NCBI GenBank assembly: GCA_003991915.1
Contig: RQTK01000019.1
Span: 460,366 to 524,365, forward strand
Source: Elysia chlorotica
Lineage: Eukaryota; Mollusca; Gastropoda; Plakobranchidae
Reading direction: 5' to 3'
DNA: 64,000 nucleotides
Below are positions 34,839 to 45,944 of this stretch, piece by piece (position 1 is the stretch's first letter; each line of letters starts with the position of its first letter). A program made the translations under genes and the position numbers. Below the pieces are notes generated by a model. That model had not been told where the DNA came from, searched no databases, and saw only the letters and a list, made by a program, of their open reading frames with translations.

Positions 34839-37800
34839 CATTATTTTATTATATTTTTTAATCGGCAGTAATGTTAAATTTATAAGAAAATGATGTTCTG
34901 AATTGAGTATCAGACTTTGGGTTAAGTTTGCGGTTAAGATCCAAGATATGTAGCTAGAGGCTGACGGGAAAATGGGGGTTAAGAGTAGGGTTAGCGTTCT
35001 TTTGCTTTATGCTGTCGCCAAACTCAGATGCAAGATTTTAATTTTTTTGACGTTACTTTGCCTTTTTGTTCTTTTTATTACATATACTGGTGTCTTGATA
35101 TTCAATACTTGGTGAAACTGATTGTAGAAAAGCCAATAGAATACAAATTGGAATGACGCCATCTCATCAGTTTAACTTGTACTAATATTTGTGGATATAA
35201 AAACATAAACTCGAACTATCTTTTCTCAAGTTTTAAAAATTTGTTGGCGCCAGCCTAGAAGAACAGATCCCTGACTCCAACCTGAACTTTGCTGCCAGCT
35301 TCCAGCAACATTTCCCTGACTCTAATGCTAACCCCAACAATACCTCTAACCCCCATTTTGCCGCCATCCTCGAAGAACAGATCCATATCTCTGGCTTTAA
35401 CTCTTACCATAAGTTTGCCGCCAGCCTCCAGCATCATATTATCTTTAACCCAGACTCTGACTCAAACCTAACGATAACCATAGCTCTAACCCTCATGTAG
35501 GCGCCTGCATCGAACAAAGGATCCCTAACCCTAAACCTATTTTGTTGCTAACCTTAAGCAACATTTCCTTGATCCTAACAATAATACTTACTCTAACGTT
35601 ACAACCCGTTAGCAACATAATCCTGATTTTGCCTCCAACGTCAACCAACATCCCTCTAACCTTAAACCTAATGCTAACTCTAACGACCATGTTGGCAGCA
35701 CCTAACTCTAACCCTCTAACCCTGACCACCCGGCAGGCTGCAGCAGCAGATCGGGGCGTGCACCTTCCAGAGCGTGGCTGGGATCATCAACTCCACGGCG
35801 TGCGTGGGGACCTCAGCCGCCACCAACCAGCAAGCAGCAGATCGGGGCGTGCACCTTCCAGAGCGTGGCTGGGATCATCAACTCCACAGCGTGCGTGGGG
35901 ACCTCGGCCGCCACCAACCAGCAGGACGTGATTCGCACGCAGCTCAACACCATCTTCGGCACGTACGACTCAAAGTGCATGCACCGTGAGTACTGGCGTA
36001 CTGGCTCAAGTCAAGGATGAGAGTTTGTGGCTCGTCTATAGAGAGAAAGAGAGAGAGAGAGGGGGTGGGGAGGGAGGAAGAAGTGGAGAGAGAAGGGGAG
36101 AAAGGGAGAAGAATATAGAGAGAAAGATAGAGTGAGACAGAAATGAAAGAGAAAAATGAGTGAGGGTGATAAAAAGAAAGAGAGAGAGAAAGACAGACAG
36201 ATATAGGCAGAGAATCAGAGAGACGCAAATACAGACAGGGTGATAGACAGAGAGAGGAACAGACAGATAGACAGAGAGGCGTGGGAGAAAGAGAGATAAC
36301 AGAGAGATAAACACTGCATGCGAAAATACAAATTCATGATGTAATGTAAAGGTAACGATGCCGGATGCTACTGGTAAACCAACCGAAAGTTACCTTGTTA
36401 ACGACTAAAATTATAGTTTGTCGTTTTTCTGATATAACCTAATATTGTCTTACATTTTTTTGGGTATGTAAACACAAAAAAACACCTAAAAATATCAAGA
36501 CCAATAATTGTGCAATTTTCTTATTGCGTTACACATACATTGTTTATTCATTGCTAGCATAGCCATACGTCCTACGTAATATGTTTCTTTTTTTATTCTC
36601 TGTTAGTCATTCACTCAATGATATGTAGTTATGATTATGTGTTGCCGATTGTACAGTGAGCTTGTCACAACATGGTTTATGCTCAACAATATACTGATAA
36701 TATAGATAACTTATCAATTATTGTAGCATATATGCTGGATGAATTCTATAATCTTCTGCTTCTGTGTTTCTATATTTTACTGGTTCTGCGGCCTTGGTTC
36801 GTGTGAAAGTGAAAGATTATGCATACAATTCATATGAATGTAGCATACAACAAACCTTTTTTTTTGCCTTTGTTATCCGATGCACAATGCAGCGTGCCGA
36901 AACACACTGGCTACAGAGTTGCGAGACTGTTACACGGAGAGTGGACTCGACCCCAAACTCTTCCTCTCAAACTCCAGCAACGGCGCCGTTGTCGGCAGCA
37001 ATGACGAACAGATCTCCATGTTTTGTGGGTAAGCCCCATAATTCTTGTGCGTTGTCATTAGCTATCTAGTTACTCAAGGGTTGATATAGCAGCCTTTAAT
37101 TTTACAATCAACTTATGGCTGTTAACTTCAACAAAGAAAATAATACAAGTTAGATCTACATCATATTTATTTTAGATAATTTAATTTTATCACAAAAAAC
37201 AACGGGTATATTCTTGTTTTTAGCGAGGCTGGTCCGATAACTAGTAACGTTGCAAGTTCACATAACCATATAACTCTAGACCAAAACAAAATGAAAAAGG
37301 ACTGAACTGTATCTTCCAAATTTACCTGATCCGGTTTTATCAGATTCCCTCCCTTTGTCCACCTGTTGGTCCTATTCTGTTATTAATTTAATTTTGCCTT
37401 CTTCTCTATAATCCACCTCCTGTTTCTTCTTTCCTTGTCCATTTCTTCTCCTCTTGATTTATTTCTCTATATCTTCTTTTCCTGTTCCCTTTATCCAACT
37501 TCCCAGCCTTTATTGATTTAATTTCTTCTTCTCTTGTAGCCTTTATTCAACTTTATTTCCCTTGTTCCTGTTACTCATCTCCTCTTCCCTTCTTGCCTCT
37601 ATATCCTCTTTCCTTATACCATATATCCTCTTTCCCTTTACCCTATATCCTCCTCTTCTTACATTGCCCTCTTTTTCCACCTAACATTCCGTCTCCTCTC
37701 CCCGTATTCCCCTAGTCGCCCCGTGCCATTGTTTACCTGTGACTTTCCCCAGCGCTAAAGGAGCTCTCGTGAGCTGCATGCAGAGACGGGTTGACGCATG

Positions 37801-39322
37801 CCCAGAGGCGCCTCAGATCTTGAGAGCCATCGACCTTGACATTCCCTCCTTTGAGAAAGGTGTCAGCGTTCTTTGCGAGCATCCAAAAGGTATCAGAAGC
37901 TCCGTATCTCTTGCTTTTGTAAAACTTCCCACCCCTTACTTTCTGGTGTATAGATCTATCTACCTATATGCCTGAATTATTTGTATTGAGTTTTTTATGC
38001 AAGAGAAGAAGCAATTATGAAGGTATGTGAAAGATAAAAAAAACCACGAAATGGGGGAAGGGGCAAGGCCTCAAGATTCTATTCCGTTCTATTCTTACAA
38101 CATCAGCAGCATTTGATCTGCCTAATATAACACGCATACATTGATTGGTCCACCTTGTGTACTTGTCTTTTCATACCCTGCAAATATTTTAGACATATAG
38201 AAAAAAAAATCTACTGCCATAAGTACAACCTCGCGATAAGCTTGGAACTCCTCTTGAGACGGCGAAAAAAAACGATTTAATACGAGTTGTAAGCTTACCA
38301 TGGCTTTGTACTTACAAGCCCAAATATAATTATTATTTAAAACAAGCCATATCTTGGAGAATGACATTACCCCAACTAGATTAAATTAAGTCACCTATCG
38401 TTTATTCAACGCCCTTGCCCTCCTCTCCCGCCCAGTCTACCTGCATGGCCTGGCGTGTTTTGCGGACTCGACCAATGAGGTGGACAGGTGCCAGCAGAAG
38501 GAGGCGCAGTCCCTGGTCCAGCTTGATCTCCAGGCTAGAGAGGGCAACTGGTCAGAGGAGCGCTTCTATGAAGCTTTTTGCCAGTAAGTCAATCTCACTT
38601 TTGAATGAGTAATTTGGTTTCTTAAGTCCAGCGTCAAGAGCAAGGTTATTATGTTGTGAACCGTTTCCAAGACTGGTGAAGCGTGTCATAAACATTCTCA
38701 CATATTCTCATTTTTTGCAATTCCCTATAGCTACTTAGAAGCTTTCTTAAATTTTTGTCCATCACCATCGCCACCACCATAACCACCACCACCATCAGCA
38801 CCGTAATCCTAACCCAACATCCCCATTACCGCCACCATCACCACTATCGCTACCATCAAGACCACCACCATAACCAAAGCAATTCGCTCAAGTACCACCG
38901 CCACGTCAATCAACATTTTAACTACTACAACAACGACTGCTATTACCATCTGTACTACTACAAAAACTACTACTATCACCATGCTAACTACTGCAACTAC
39001 CACCACAACCACCATGAACAAACCATCATCATGACCACAACCATTACAACTACCACCATCTCCTCTACCAGCGCCATCAATCACTACCACCACCACTACC
39101 ATTACATCTATACCTGTTGCTGTCTGTTCCGACCAGAATCGCCATCGACCAGGTTGAGTGCGACCTCAAGGCCTGGGGCAGCAAGAACCACGAGGCGTGT
39201 GTGGAGGCTGTCATCGGACTGCGCCGAGAGCTGGAGTGTGAGCTGGTCGCTCCTCAGTGCAACGTCAACACCAAACAGGTGAACACACTGATACATCATT
39301 GGGGGTGCTGTGACAGTATGTC

Positions 39323-39363
<41 letters not shown>

Positions 39364-40670
39364 TAAATAGAGAGAGAGAACGGGAGAGAGAGAGAGAGAG
39401 GGTTGAGAGGAGAGAGAGAGAGAGAAAGGAAGAGGGAGGGAGAGGGAAAGAGAGAGACAGAGACAAACAGACAGGCAGACAGAGACAGAAACAGAGGTTG
39501 ATTAAACAGTCAACAACAATAACCCTATAACTCTAATGGTAATCTTTCACAAGTTTTAGATAAATGAACACAGAACATGAAAAAGGTAATCGCAATAATT
39601 CTATACATAAAATCTACCATGATCTGTAGATAAATGAACTGGCAACATCAATGGCAATGTCCACAATATCTCGCATCAAATTCAGATAAATAAAAAAAAA
39701 TACACAAGCAATAATCACATCCACAATATTTTAAACTTAATGAACAAACGAAACAAACAACAATTATTTTATTATTTTCCATTCTCTTTTACCAACTTCA
39801 GATAAACTAACAGACTTAAGCTGTAATCCTTTCTACATTCTCTCCCACCAACTTCAGATGGATGGGAAAAAACCATCAGCATCAATCATATCCACAACAT
39901 CTCCAACTAAAATATACATATAAAACAACCAACAGCAACCATTATATTTTCAATCTCTCTTACCATTTTCAGATATATGAAGAAAATACAGCCGCAGTTA
40001 TATTCACAATATCTTCCATAAAAATGTAAAATAATAACCAAAATTTGAAGAAAAAAAACCCACACAAATGTATACTACAACAGCCTTCCCCACCAAAAGT
40101 TAACAAGCAACAACAATTACAGTGTCCACAATCTCTCCCACCAACTTAAGATGAAGAAGGAGAGACATTAGCTATAACCCTGTCTATATACCACTAACTT
40201 CAGAGAAATGAAAAACTGCAATGACCATATCCACGAACTGTCCCACTGAAATGAAAAAAAAAAACCATCAACATAATTATAATTATATCTGTATTTTTAA
40301 CATAGTATACCGTATTTATATACCGAAATCTTTCCCTTTAGCTTCAGATAAATGAACGCAAAACTGCAATTACCATATCCACGACATGTCACACAGATAT
40401 GAACAAAAAAAACAGCAACAAATATTTCTGTATTTTTAACATATACCATAATTATATACCATAATCTCCCTATTACTTCAGATAAGTGAACTGGACCACA
40501 CGTGCCACCCTGAGAAGTTCATGAAGACTAAGAGAGAGAACTTCTCCAACGCCAAAGGCTCGGCGACTGGCTCCGCCCGTGCTCGCGCTGCCATGAATCC
40601 CCGTGCTCGCGCCGCCATGATACCCCTTGCTGCGCTGCTCGCGGCCGTCTACTCACGCAGCGCGCTTTGA
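32527..40670 (+). CDS. Gene A: three-module cysteine-rich secreted protein, probably GPI-anchored
   Basis: Unrecognised family. Proposed exons: 32527-32548, 34552-34780, 35831-35985 (or from 35737, see duplication), 36893-37028, 37753-37889, 38436-38583, 39137-39278, 40482-40670. They total 1158 nt, 385 residues. The signal peptide VIAMVAAIVCVVHVTPSHAQ precedes three modules with spacing C-x10-C-x(29-36)-C-x8-C-x(7-13)-C. Each module uses two exons: the phase 2 intron falls directly after the third cysteine and phase 1 introns separate modules. Sequons NGT, NST and NSS are present. The C-terminus is hydrophobic (AAMIPLAALLAAVYSRSAL) after a small-residue region (NAKGSATGS), as in GPI-anchor signals. 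An alternative start is ATG at 34530, without the first exon. The gene may be damaged in this assembly by a 91-bp tandem duplication. Confidence 0.8.
33425..33540 (-). mobile_element. tRNA-like SINE head in gene A intron 1
   Basis: The minus strand reads ggaggtgcatagctcaatcg and, after the anticodon-arm region, cgcagttcaaatctcagg. These are A- and B-box matches, but the acceptor stem does not pair well. Confidence 0.6.
34080..34180 (-). mobile_element. tRNA-like SINE head, second copy in gene A intron 1
   Basis: The minus strand carries ggccattagcacctcaatcg and ggcggttcgaaccttaac, the latter a near-consensus B box. It belongs with the heads at 33.5 and 24.3 kb. Confidence 0.6.
34445..34496 (+). 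repeat. Relic copy of gene A exon 2 border
   Basis: The segment tatcaacacactccag and then ttagtgctattgtcgca parallels the true border tatcgacaaactccag and then ttatcgccatggtcgcg, about 78 bp downstream. It includes its own acceptor-like ccag, and another AG at 34456 follows a strong pyrimidine tract. The translated similarity (YQHTPVSAIVA against YRQTPVIAMVA) indicates a local duplication that has begun to decay. Confidence 0.7.
34552..34780 (+). CDS. Gene A exon 2: signal peptide core and first half of module 1
   Basis: Acceptor actccag, donor gtaagt. After the signal peptide (likely cleavage near SHA-QT) comes CIEDFSNALIKC, then SGNFLWFVTNGTSS, ending EIC plus two bases. FLWF and NGT are shared with gene B (FLWLTRNGT). 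A (TTA)n tract starts 12 bp after the donor. Confidence 0.85.
34793..34848 (+). repeat. (ATT)n microsatellite
   Basis: A trinucleotide tract immediately inside gene A intron 2. Its extension into the exon frame gives a spurious poly-Ile ORF. Confidence 0.95.
35255..35735 (+). repeat. Decayed minisatellite rich in CTAACCCT-like motifs
   Basis: Imperfect units with shared words such as gaagaacagatcc, ttgccgccagcctccagca and ctctaacc are repeated up to the exon 3 acceptor. The telomere-like CCCTAA words are scattered and out of register, so this is not an interstitial telomere. It occupies the last 480 bp of intron 2. Confidence 0.7.
35737..35985 (+). CDS. Gene A exon 3 with internal 91-bp tandem duplication
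   Basis: Two copies offset by exactly 91 bp (for example 35751 and 35842), with very few differences, so the event is recent. Copy 1, spliced from 35736, reads LQQQIGACTFQSVAGIINST in frame. Copy 2 reads on in frame through NTIFGTYDSKCMH only if spliced at the AG at 35830. Because 91 is not a multiple of three, including both copies breaks the frame. The acceptor at 35830 has a poor pyrimidine tract. Possible explanations are use of the second acceptor, a broken allele, or an assembly artefact. Confidence 0.8.
36043..36310 (+). repeat. GA/GACA-rich low-complexity tract
   Basis: Imperfect purine repeats just inside gene A intron 3. The long Ser/Leu frames on the minus strand are compositional. 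Confidence 0.85.
36893..37028 (+). CDS. Gene A exon 4: first half of module 2
   Basis: Phase 1 to phase 2. Encodes CRNTLATELRDC, then LFLSNSSNGAVVG, ending ISMFC plus two bases. It aligns with gene B exon 4 (CRQTLASDLSQC). Acceptor cacaatgcag, donor gtaagc. Confidence 0.88.
37370..37752 (+). repeat. Pyrimidine-rich decayed repeat before exon 5
   Basis: About 380 bp of C/T-rich sequence with recurring words such as tatatcctctttcc and ccatatatcctc, running straight into the exon 5 acceptor. It acts as a greatly extended polypyrimidine tract. Confidence 0.65.
37753..37889 (+). CDS. Gene A exon 5: second half of module 2
   Basis: Phase 2 to phase 1. Encodes AKGALVSCMQRRVDACPEAP, then FEKGVSVLCEHPK. 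The third-to-fourth cysteine spacing is eight residues across the intron, as in all modules. Acceptor gactttccccag. Confidence 0.87.
38436..38583 (+). CDS. Gene A exon 6: first half of module 3
   Basis: Phase 1 to phase 2. Encodes VYLHGLACFADSTNEVDRC, then GNWSEERFYEAFC plus two bases. C-x10-C spacing is kept. It aligns with gene B exon 6 (ICFRDESQMFSSC). Confidence 0.88.
38755..39115 (+). repeat. CAC/ACC/ACT-rich trinucleotide tract
   Basis: Degenerate trinucleotide repeats filling the end of gene A intron 6 up to the exon 7 acceptor. The His/Tyr/Thr-rich open frame is compositional. Confidence 0.85.
39137..39278 (+). CDS. Gene A exon 7: second half of module 3
   Basis: Starts phase 2. Encodes IAIDQVECDLKAWGSKNHEA, then CVEAVIGLRRELECELVAPQ and CNVNTKQ, ending phase 0 before gtgaac. 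Gene B continues from the matching point with no intron (CMLVPYECRVKNPSRLADVC). Confidence 0.88.
39331..39480 (+). repeat. (GA)n-rich tract
   Basis: Imperfect GA dinucleotide and GACA repeats beginning about 50 bp inside gene A intron 7. Confidence 0.92.
39535..40481 (+). repeat. Decayed minisatellite of splice-acceptor-like units (gene A intron 7)
   Basis: About eleven imperfect copies of a unit whose core is cttcagataaatgaac, near 39558, 39628, 39681, 39800, 39855, 39968, 40145, 40198, 40336, 40395 and the true acceptor at 40476-40496. Spacings are mostly near 55-60 bp or multiples. A second shared word, tccacaatatct, recurs between cores. The copy at 39628 matches the exon 8 border, agataagtgaactgg, at 14 of 15 positions. 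Confidence 0.75.
40482..40670 (+). CDS. Gene A exon 8: C-terminus with GPI-type signal
   Basis: Phase 0 start. Encodes ISELDHTCHPEKFMKTKREN, then an Ala/Gly/Ser/Arg-rich part and the hydrophobic end AAMIPLAALLAAVYSRSAL with TGA at 40668. An in-frame 24-bp tandem repeat (ARARAAMN, PRARAAMI) lies at 40576-40623. The local GC content is far above the flanks. Confidence 0.85.
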   Translation: MSELDHTCHPEKFMKTKRENFSNAKGSATGSARARAAMNPRARAAMIPLAALLAAVYSRSAL

Positions 40671-41300
40671 GCTCAGCGGGGGGCGTTCACAACAGATTAA
40701 GGAACAAGCTCCGTTTGTTTGAAATTTTATTTATACCGTTTTCTTTCGTATTGATTTATGCTGTGTAAGAACTCTTATGTTTGCTAATGTTTTCCCTGTA
40801 ATGATAACGATGGAGAAAGTACAGAAATGTGTTTGTCAACTGAAATAATTAAATGAAATAGTTTTATTTGCTTTTGTCATTTGCTGGTTGCTTGCTTGTT
40901 TCAAATGGGAGCAGTTGTTTTCAAACTCTGATTATAATGATCAAGACATACAGTTTTATTGATTTTATCTCTACATTTAAAAGGGCTTATAAACTGCAAG
41001 GGTTGAACATTATTTTTTTGGCAATGAATGTGCATTAATTAAGATATGCCTCAAGACTGTGAGAGAACTTAAAGATAAACTGTTGCATTGTCAAACATAA
41101 AAATGCATGCTAATTATTCTGTTTATAAAGCCATTTTATGACAACCATTCATCTTTCTTTCTTTTAACCCTTTTATCATTGATTTATATAATTTTGTAGG
41201 TTTATTTCAAGTAGAAAATGACACTTGATCAAAAAAACAAAATTTCTGTTTTGATTCCTCTGTCTTTCTCTCTCTCTCCCTCTCTTTTAATCTTTCTCTC
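40671..41300 (+). other. Gene A 3' UTR and downstream sequence
   Basis: AT-rich, without further coding. It ends at the (CT)n tract; the polyadenylation site was not determined. Confidence 0.5.
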
Positions 41301-41302
41301 TT

Positions 41303-41441
<139 letters not shown>

Positions 41442-41907
41442 ATTTCGCTTCACCAGTCTTGCCTATCATTTCGTTTGAGAATTTTATTTCGTAAATACTT
41501 GATGAAAATTGACTATTTTGTTTCTTTTGTCACCGTTGGATTCAAACACCATATTCTTAAAAGGATATTTACTTGTCTTGTTGTTAAGATTTTCCTCAGT
41601 TTCGATTACTCAAACTAAGTATGTAATTATTTTAGATGTCTGGATTACGTTTGTCGTGGATGGTGGAAATTCCGCTTGTAAAATACTGCATTTTATTATA
41701 TTTATTCATTTGGATTTAGGGAGTGTGAAAGAATTTTAACAAAGGTTTGAATATATGTAATGTTCTAAAAACGAATTTTTAAATTTTGCTTGTTAAAATC
41801 AATTAAATTTTGCCATCTTTCTATTTTAATCTTCACTATCTACCTATCTTTTATCTATATACTTATCTCTTTATCAATCTACCAATCTATCTATCTGTAT
41901 GATTGTC

Positions 41908-42021
<114 letters not shown>

Positions 42022-42379
42022 AGTGTCTATCTATCCTTAATAATTTCCGTCTTTGTGTCACCTTTCCAAATGTTTTACACCTGCCTACCTGTCTATCTAA
42101 CTTCCTTCCCATCTTTCTAATGTGTGAATGAGTATTCTTTGGACATCTCCGATTAAAAACGGATCTGCAAGTAATGGTACATTCACTAAAATTAAGCAGA
42201 TGCCGTTTGGATATATAATATTGAGTGGTATACACAGAAGTAAAGGATATCCATGCAAAGCCAAGCCCGTGGTTTTTTCCTTATGATGCGTGAATAACGC
42301 TGAGATACGAAGCCGCGGGACAGGCTTTGGGACATTGGATAAGATTAGAACCGGTCGAGAGAAAGACATACGAAAAGAG

Positions 42380-42580
42380 GAGTGGGAGGCATCTAAGTGA
42401 TAGAGCGCGCAGCTTTAAATAACACGTTCTGGGTTCTTGTCCATCACCAGACCGCTTTGTTTTCTCTCTACTGTTTGAGTCGGCATCAGCATCGTGTGTT
42501 TGGCTAAGACAGAGGTTTGTCTTCGTCTGTGCAGTAACCAATAAAATTGTCAGACTTAAATATGGGGATCAGTCGCCGTG
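42380..42580 (+). mobile_element. Probable SINE remnant
   Basis: A head-like segment, catctaagtgatagagcgcg, and then gttctgggttcttgtcc, followed by a body with ggctaagacagaggtttg and aaaattgtcagac, as in the 22-kb family. Confidence 0.5.
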
Positions 42581-42599
42581 AAGGATCTATCTAAGGACC

Positions 42600-43670
42600 T
42601 GAGGCGACGTAAAACATAGCGAGAACTCGATCTCTTCACAAAGTAGAATAGAATCAAAGACGGTGCAATAATGCCCAACTGTCTGTATTGTCACTCGAAT
42701 ATGTTCACATGAAAGATGCCAAGGCAAATCTAGCGTTCGGTAAATAGAAGCCAGTTCATCTGATTTTTTAAAACTAACAAACTGAGTCATGTATTGATTT
42801 TCCCTGGTTGAAGATTGACTGTGAAATAAAGTTAAACCGAAAAAAACGAACTATCTGTCTTAAGTTGTGTTTTTTAACGTTTGCATTTTTATGTCCATAA
42901 AAAGCAAGACTTAGTGGTACATCATAGAGATTGAGGCTATTTTTACATTATCATGTAAAAAAAATACAGAGGCGTTGAAAGGACTTTATGCTTGATTTGA
43001 AACATAAATATGATAAACAAGAGATGAGAGAGTAAGGCTTGGTATGCAAGAAAACGGAATCTCTCGCATAAGATCACGAGTTATGGTTCCCTGTATATAA
43101 AAGGGATAAGAATCTCTCCGGAGAACGAGCCTTTCTCGTTTTTTTAACGTCGCTTAAGTTCACAAAGATTATCCTACACGGCGAGATACCCTGGGCTTGG
43201 TCGTTCATTATTAGTATACTGACGTCGACCTAACTGTAAAACTGTGTTCAAACGCAAAAAAAATCTAAGATTAAAAAGTAAATCAAACAAAACAAACACC
43301 AGGATTTCTTAGCAGTAATAGTAAATGTGCACAGGAATTCAGGAAATATACTAATAAACAGAAATATAATTGAAACAGAATACGTTCTACTTATAAAATG
43401 TGAACAAATTACTAGAAATACATCGATCTAATAATAAACACATCAACTTGTAATAAAACTATCGAAATTCAACTCTATCACAGTTGCAATAGAAACTTTT
43501 TTCTCTAAAAAATTGAAGTAGATAATTATATAAAAAATTTTGTACCCTAAAAAATTTCGAAGATTGGCTATGAGTTGGATGTGGATATCCCCCCAAAAAG
43601 AAATGTAAAATAACACGCACCAAAATTGTTATATTAATAAAGCAAGCTCGTTGACCCCATCTATCCACCT
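42600..43670. other. Intergenic sequence
   Basis: AT-rich with no supportable gene. A short inverted motif, ctctccggagaacgag, near 43115 is the only local structure noticed. Confidence 0.45.
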
Positions 43671-43679
43671 CGCTCTCTT

Positions 43680-43802
<123 letters not shown>

Positions 43803-44888
43803 GTCTTCTTCATGTTTGTCTAATTATCTTTCTGTATGTCTGTGGCTGTGTTTGTTTGTTTATTTGTCTGTCCTGTCTATCCCTGTTTCTGTCTCTGCCT
43901 CTGTCTGTCTATCTAATTGTCTGTCATTTTTGGATTGTTTGTATTCAAATTAGTGGTAGAAAGATATTTTTGTTTTAAAGCAGCACACGTTTGCTATGGT
44001 AACGGCGGCCATCTTGTTTTATAACGCTTACTTTTAGATTGCTAAAACTTGTTTGCCTTTCAGTCAACAAGTTTCAAACTTGGCCAAAAAAACTTATATA
44101 AATGTCTTGTCTACAATTCTTATTGATTTAATAGTTCACATTATGTCTTTAAAGAATTATATTCATTTTTGTTTTGTTCTAGTTATTCCCCTTGCCAAAA
44201 TATCTTCAAAGGGCAATAACTCCCCTTCTAACTAATTTTTCAAAATTGTAATTAATAGGAAATTGTGCAATCGGTTAAAAAAAAAAAGTTTGTGTGATAG
44301 TTTCAAGACAATCGGATAAAAAAATAAAGGAGGAGATTGAAAAAAAAGAACTTTAAAAAGTAGTTCTGAGAAAAACCTGTTTGAAAATATGAGAGCCGAA
44401 TTATAGCCTTTTTTTCTTATTTATGTTTGTCTTTGCTATACCAAACTCTTATTCATGCACTTGCTAACTTTATAGCTTCCCAAAGGTATGAAAACTGTTT
44501 TGAAGAAATTATAGCTTTATTAAATAGCTGTAAATATTTATCAACGCCCGCCTAAATCATAATCATTACTACATTCAAATGTCTTTGCCATGATTGAAAG
44601 TCGTCTGATTATTTTAAACCAAGTTTTGCCTCTTAGCCACCAGTCACAGAATTTACCATTTTTCGTATTTTTATAAATTCCTTATATTCAAAATAATTAA
44701 CATTAAAGTAAATATAATCTTCCTTGAACATCTTTTTAATCATATTTAAGATTAATTTTTATGTCCATTGACATTATCATATCAAAGCCATTCTGACAGA
44801 ATTATGTTTTCCAGATTCGAAAGGTTGTTATTCTGATGATAATCATGATACGGACGACAAGAAGAATATGATGATTATATAGAGCGTC

Positions 44889-45940
44889 ATAGTTTTATAG
44901 ACTACTTTTATATTAACACTATAATAAGAAATAAATAAAAAGCAACACATAAATGCTAAATAGAAAATAATCTTATATATAACAAAAATGGATTTTTTTT
45001 TTAAATTAAAAAGAAAAGTCATAGCGTATTACGAGGTCATGACCAAAAGCGCTACCACTTAAGAACGTAACAAATTATGCGTAAACGTATTGGTATCTAG
45101 TTTAAATTAGTGCAGTTCACTTAGAAAAGCTACTGTAAAAGATCGATAGGCAGAAACAAGTAGAAACTTAAAAAACCGGAAAGACCGCTTTTCATGGGTT
45201 TTTTTTTTTTCCCTTTCTTTTTTTTTTTTTTTTTAATAAAAGCCTCGAGGCTTGCACTCTCCCTTATGTGGCCCCTGAAACTAAAATGACCAACCGCGTA
45301 AAAAGTAAAGTGTTTATCGCATAGGCCTATAGATCTTAGACAGCGATATACCTTGCTTAGATGAAAGTACAAAGGTTCGTGTTGCGGGGTCAAATTATTC
45401 CAGCAATTAAAAGCAGCAGTTAGGTAGCAATTTTGCATTGAATGCTTTCTTTCACCGGTAGCCAATGTAAAGACTTTAGTAGGGGCTTTACATGTTTCTT
45501 TTTCGTGCACACAGCCTTGGCTGCATGATTTTGGACTTCCTGAAGTTTGTTTAGTTGGTCCATTGAGGTACCAGAGAGTAGTGCGTTGCCATAGTCTAAA
45601 TTAGACAGGACCAAAGACACCATTAAACGTACAGTGACATTAAAGAACAGGTGTAATCTTTTAAGACTGTTACGGCTTATCTCAAAGTATAAAGTCTTGC
45701 ATACTAAGCTGACCTTATCACCCATAGTTAGAGTTTGATAAAAAAAAAAAAAAAGTAATGCAGATTTTCTTCGCCTTTTTTACATGATACAATATAACTG
45801 AATTTATTGTCAAAACATGTTTGTGAGTGTTCTTTGGGTCAGAGGGCTTTCCAAACAAAACAATTTCAGTCTTGGACTCATTAAGTTGAAGCTTATTTTT
45901 TGTCATCCACGCTTTAAAATTAGTCTTCTGTGGTCTTAAT
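44889..45940 (-). mobile_element. LINE fragment, copy 1 (CR1/Jockey-type reverse transcriptase end)
   Basis: The minus strand encodes, in broken frames, LQLNESKTEIVLFGKP, then LVLSNLDYGNALLSG, LNKLQEVQNHAAKAVC and LLKSLHWLPVKESIQCKIAT. These are typical of the C-terminal third of CR1/Jockey-group reverse transcriptases. It is truncated 5' at a (GA)n tract near 45942. It shares at least 1 kb at high identity with the copy at 48118. Frameshifts and poly-T interruptions make it inactive. Confidence 0.85.
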
Positions 45941-45944
45941 TAGA

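Noticed and set aside
35255-35735. Interstitial telomere
   Set aside because: CCCTAA words are scattered and not in register.
35542-35931. 129-codon frame through the minisatellite and exon 3
   Set aside because: It combines repeat translation with the wrong frame of the exon.
38755-39282. His/Tyr/Thr-rich frame running into gene A exon 7
   Set aside because: Trinucleotide-rich intron in a frame different from the exon frame.
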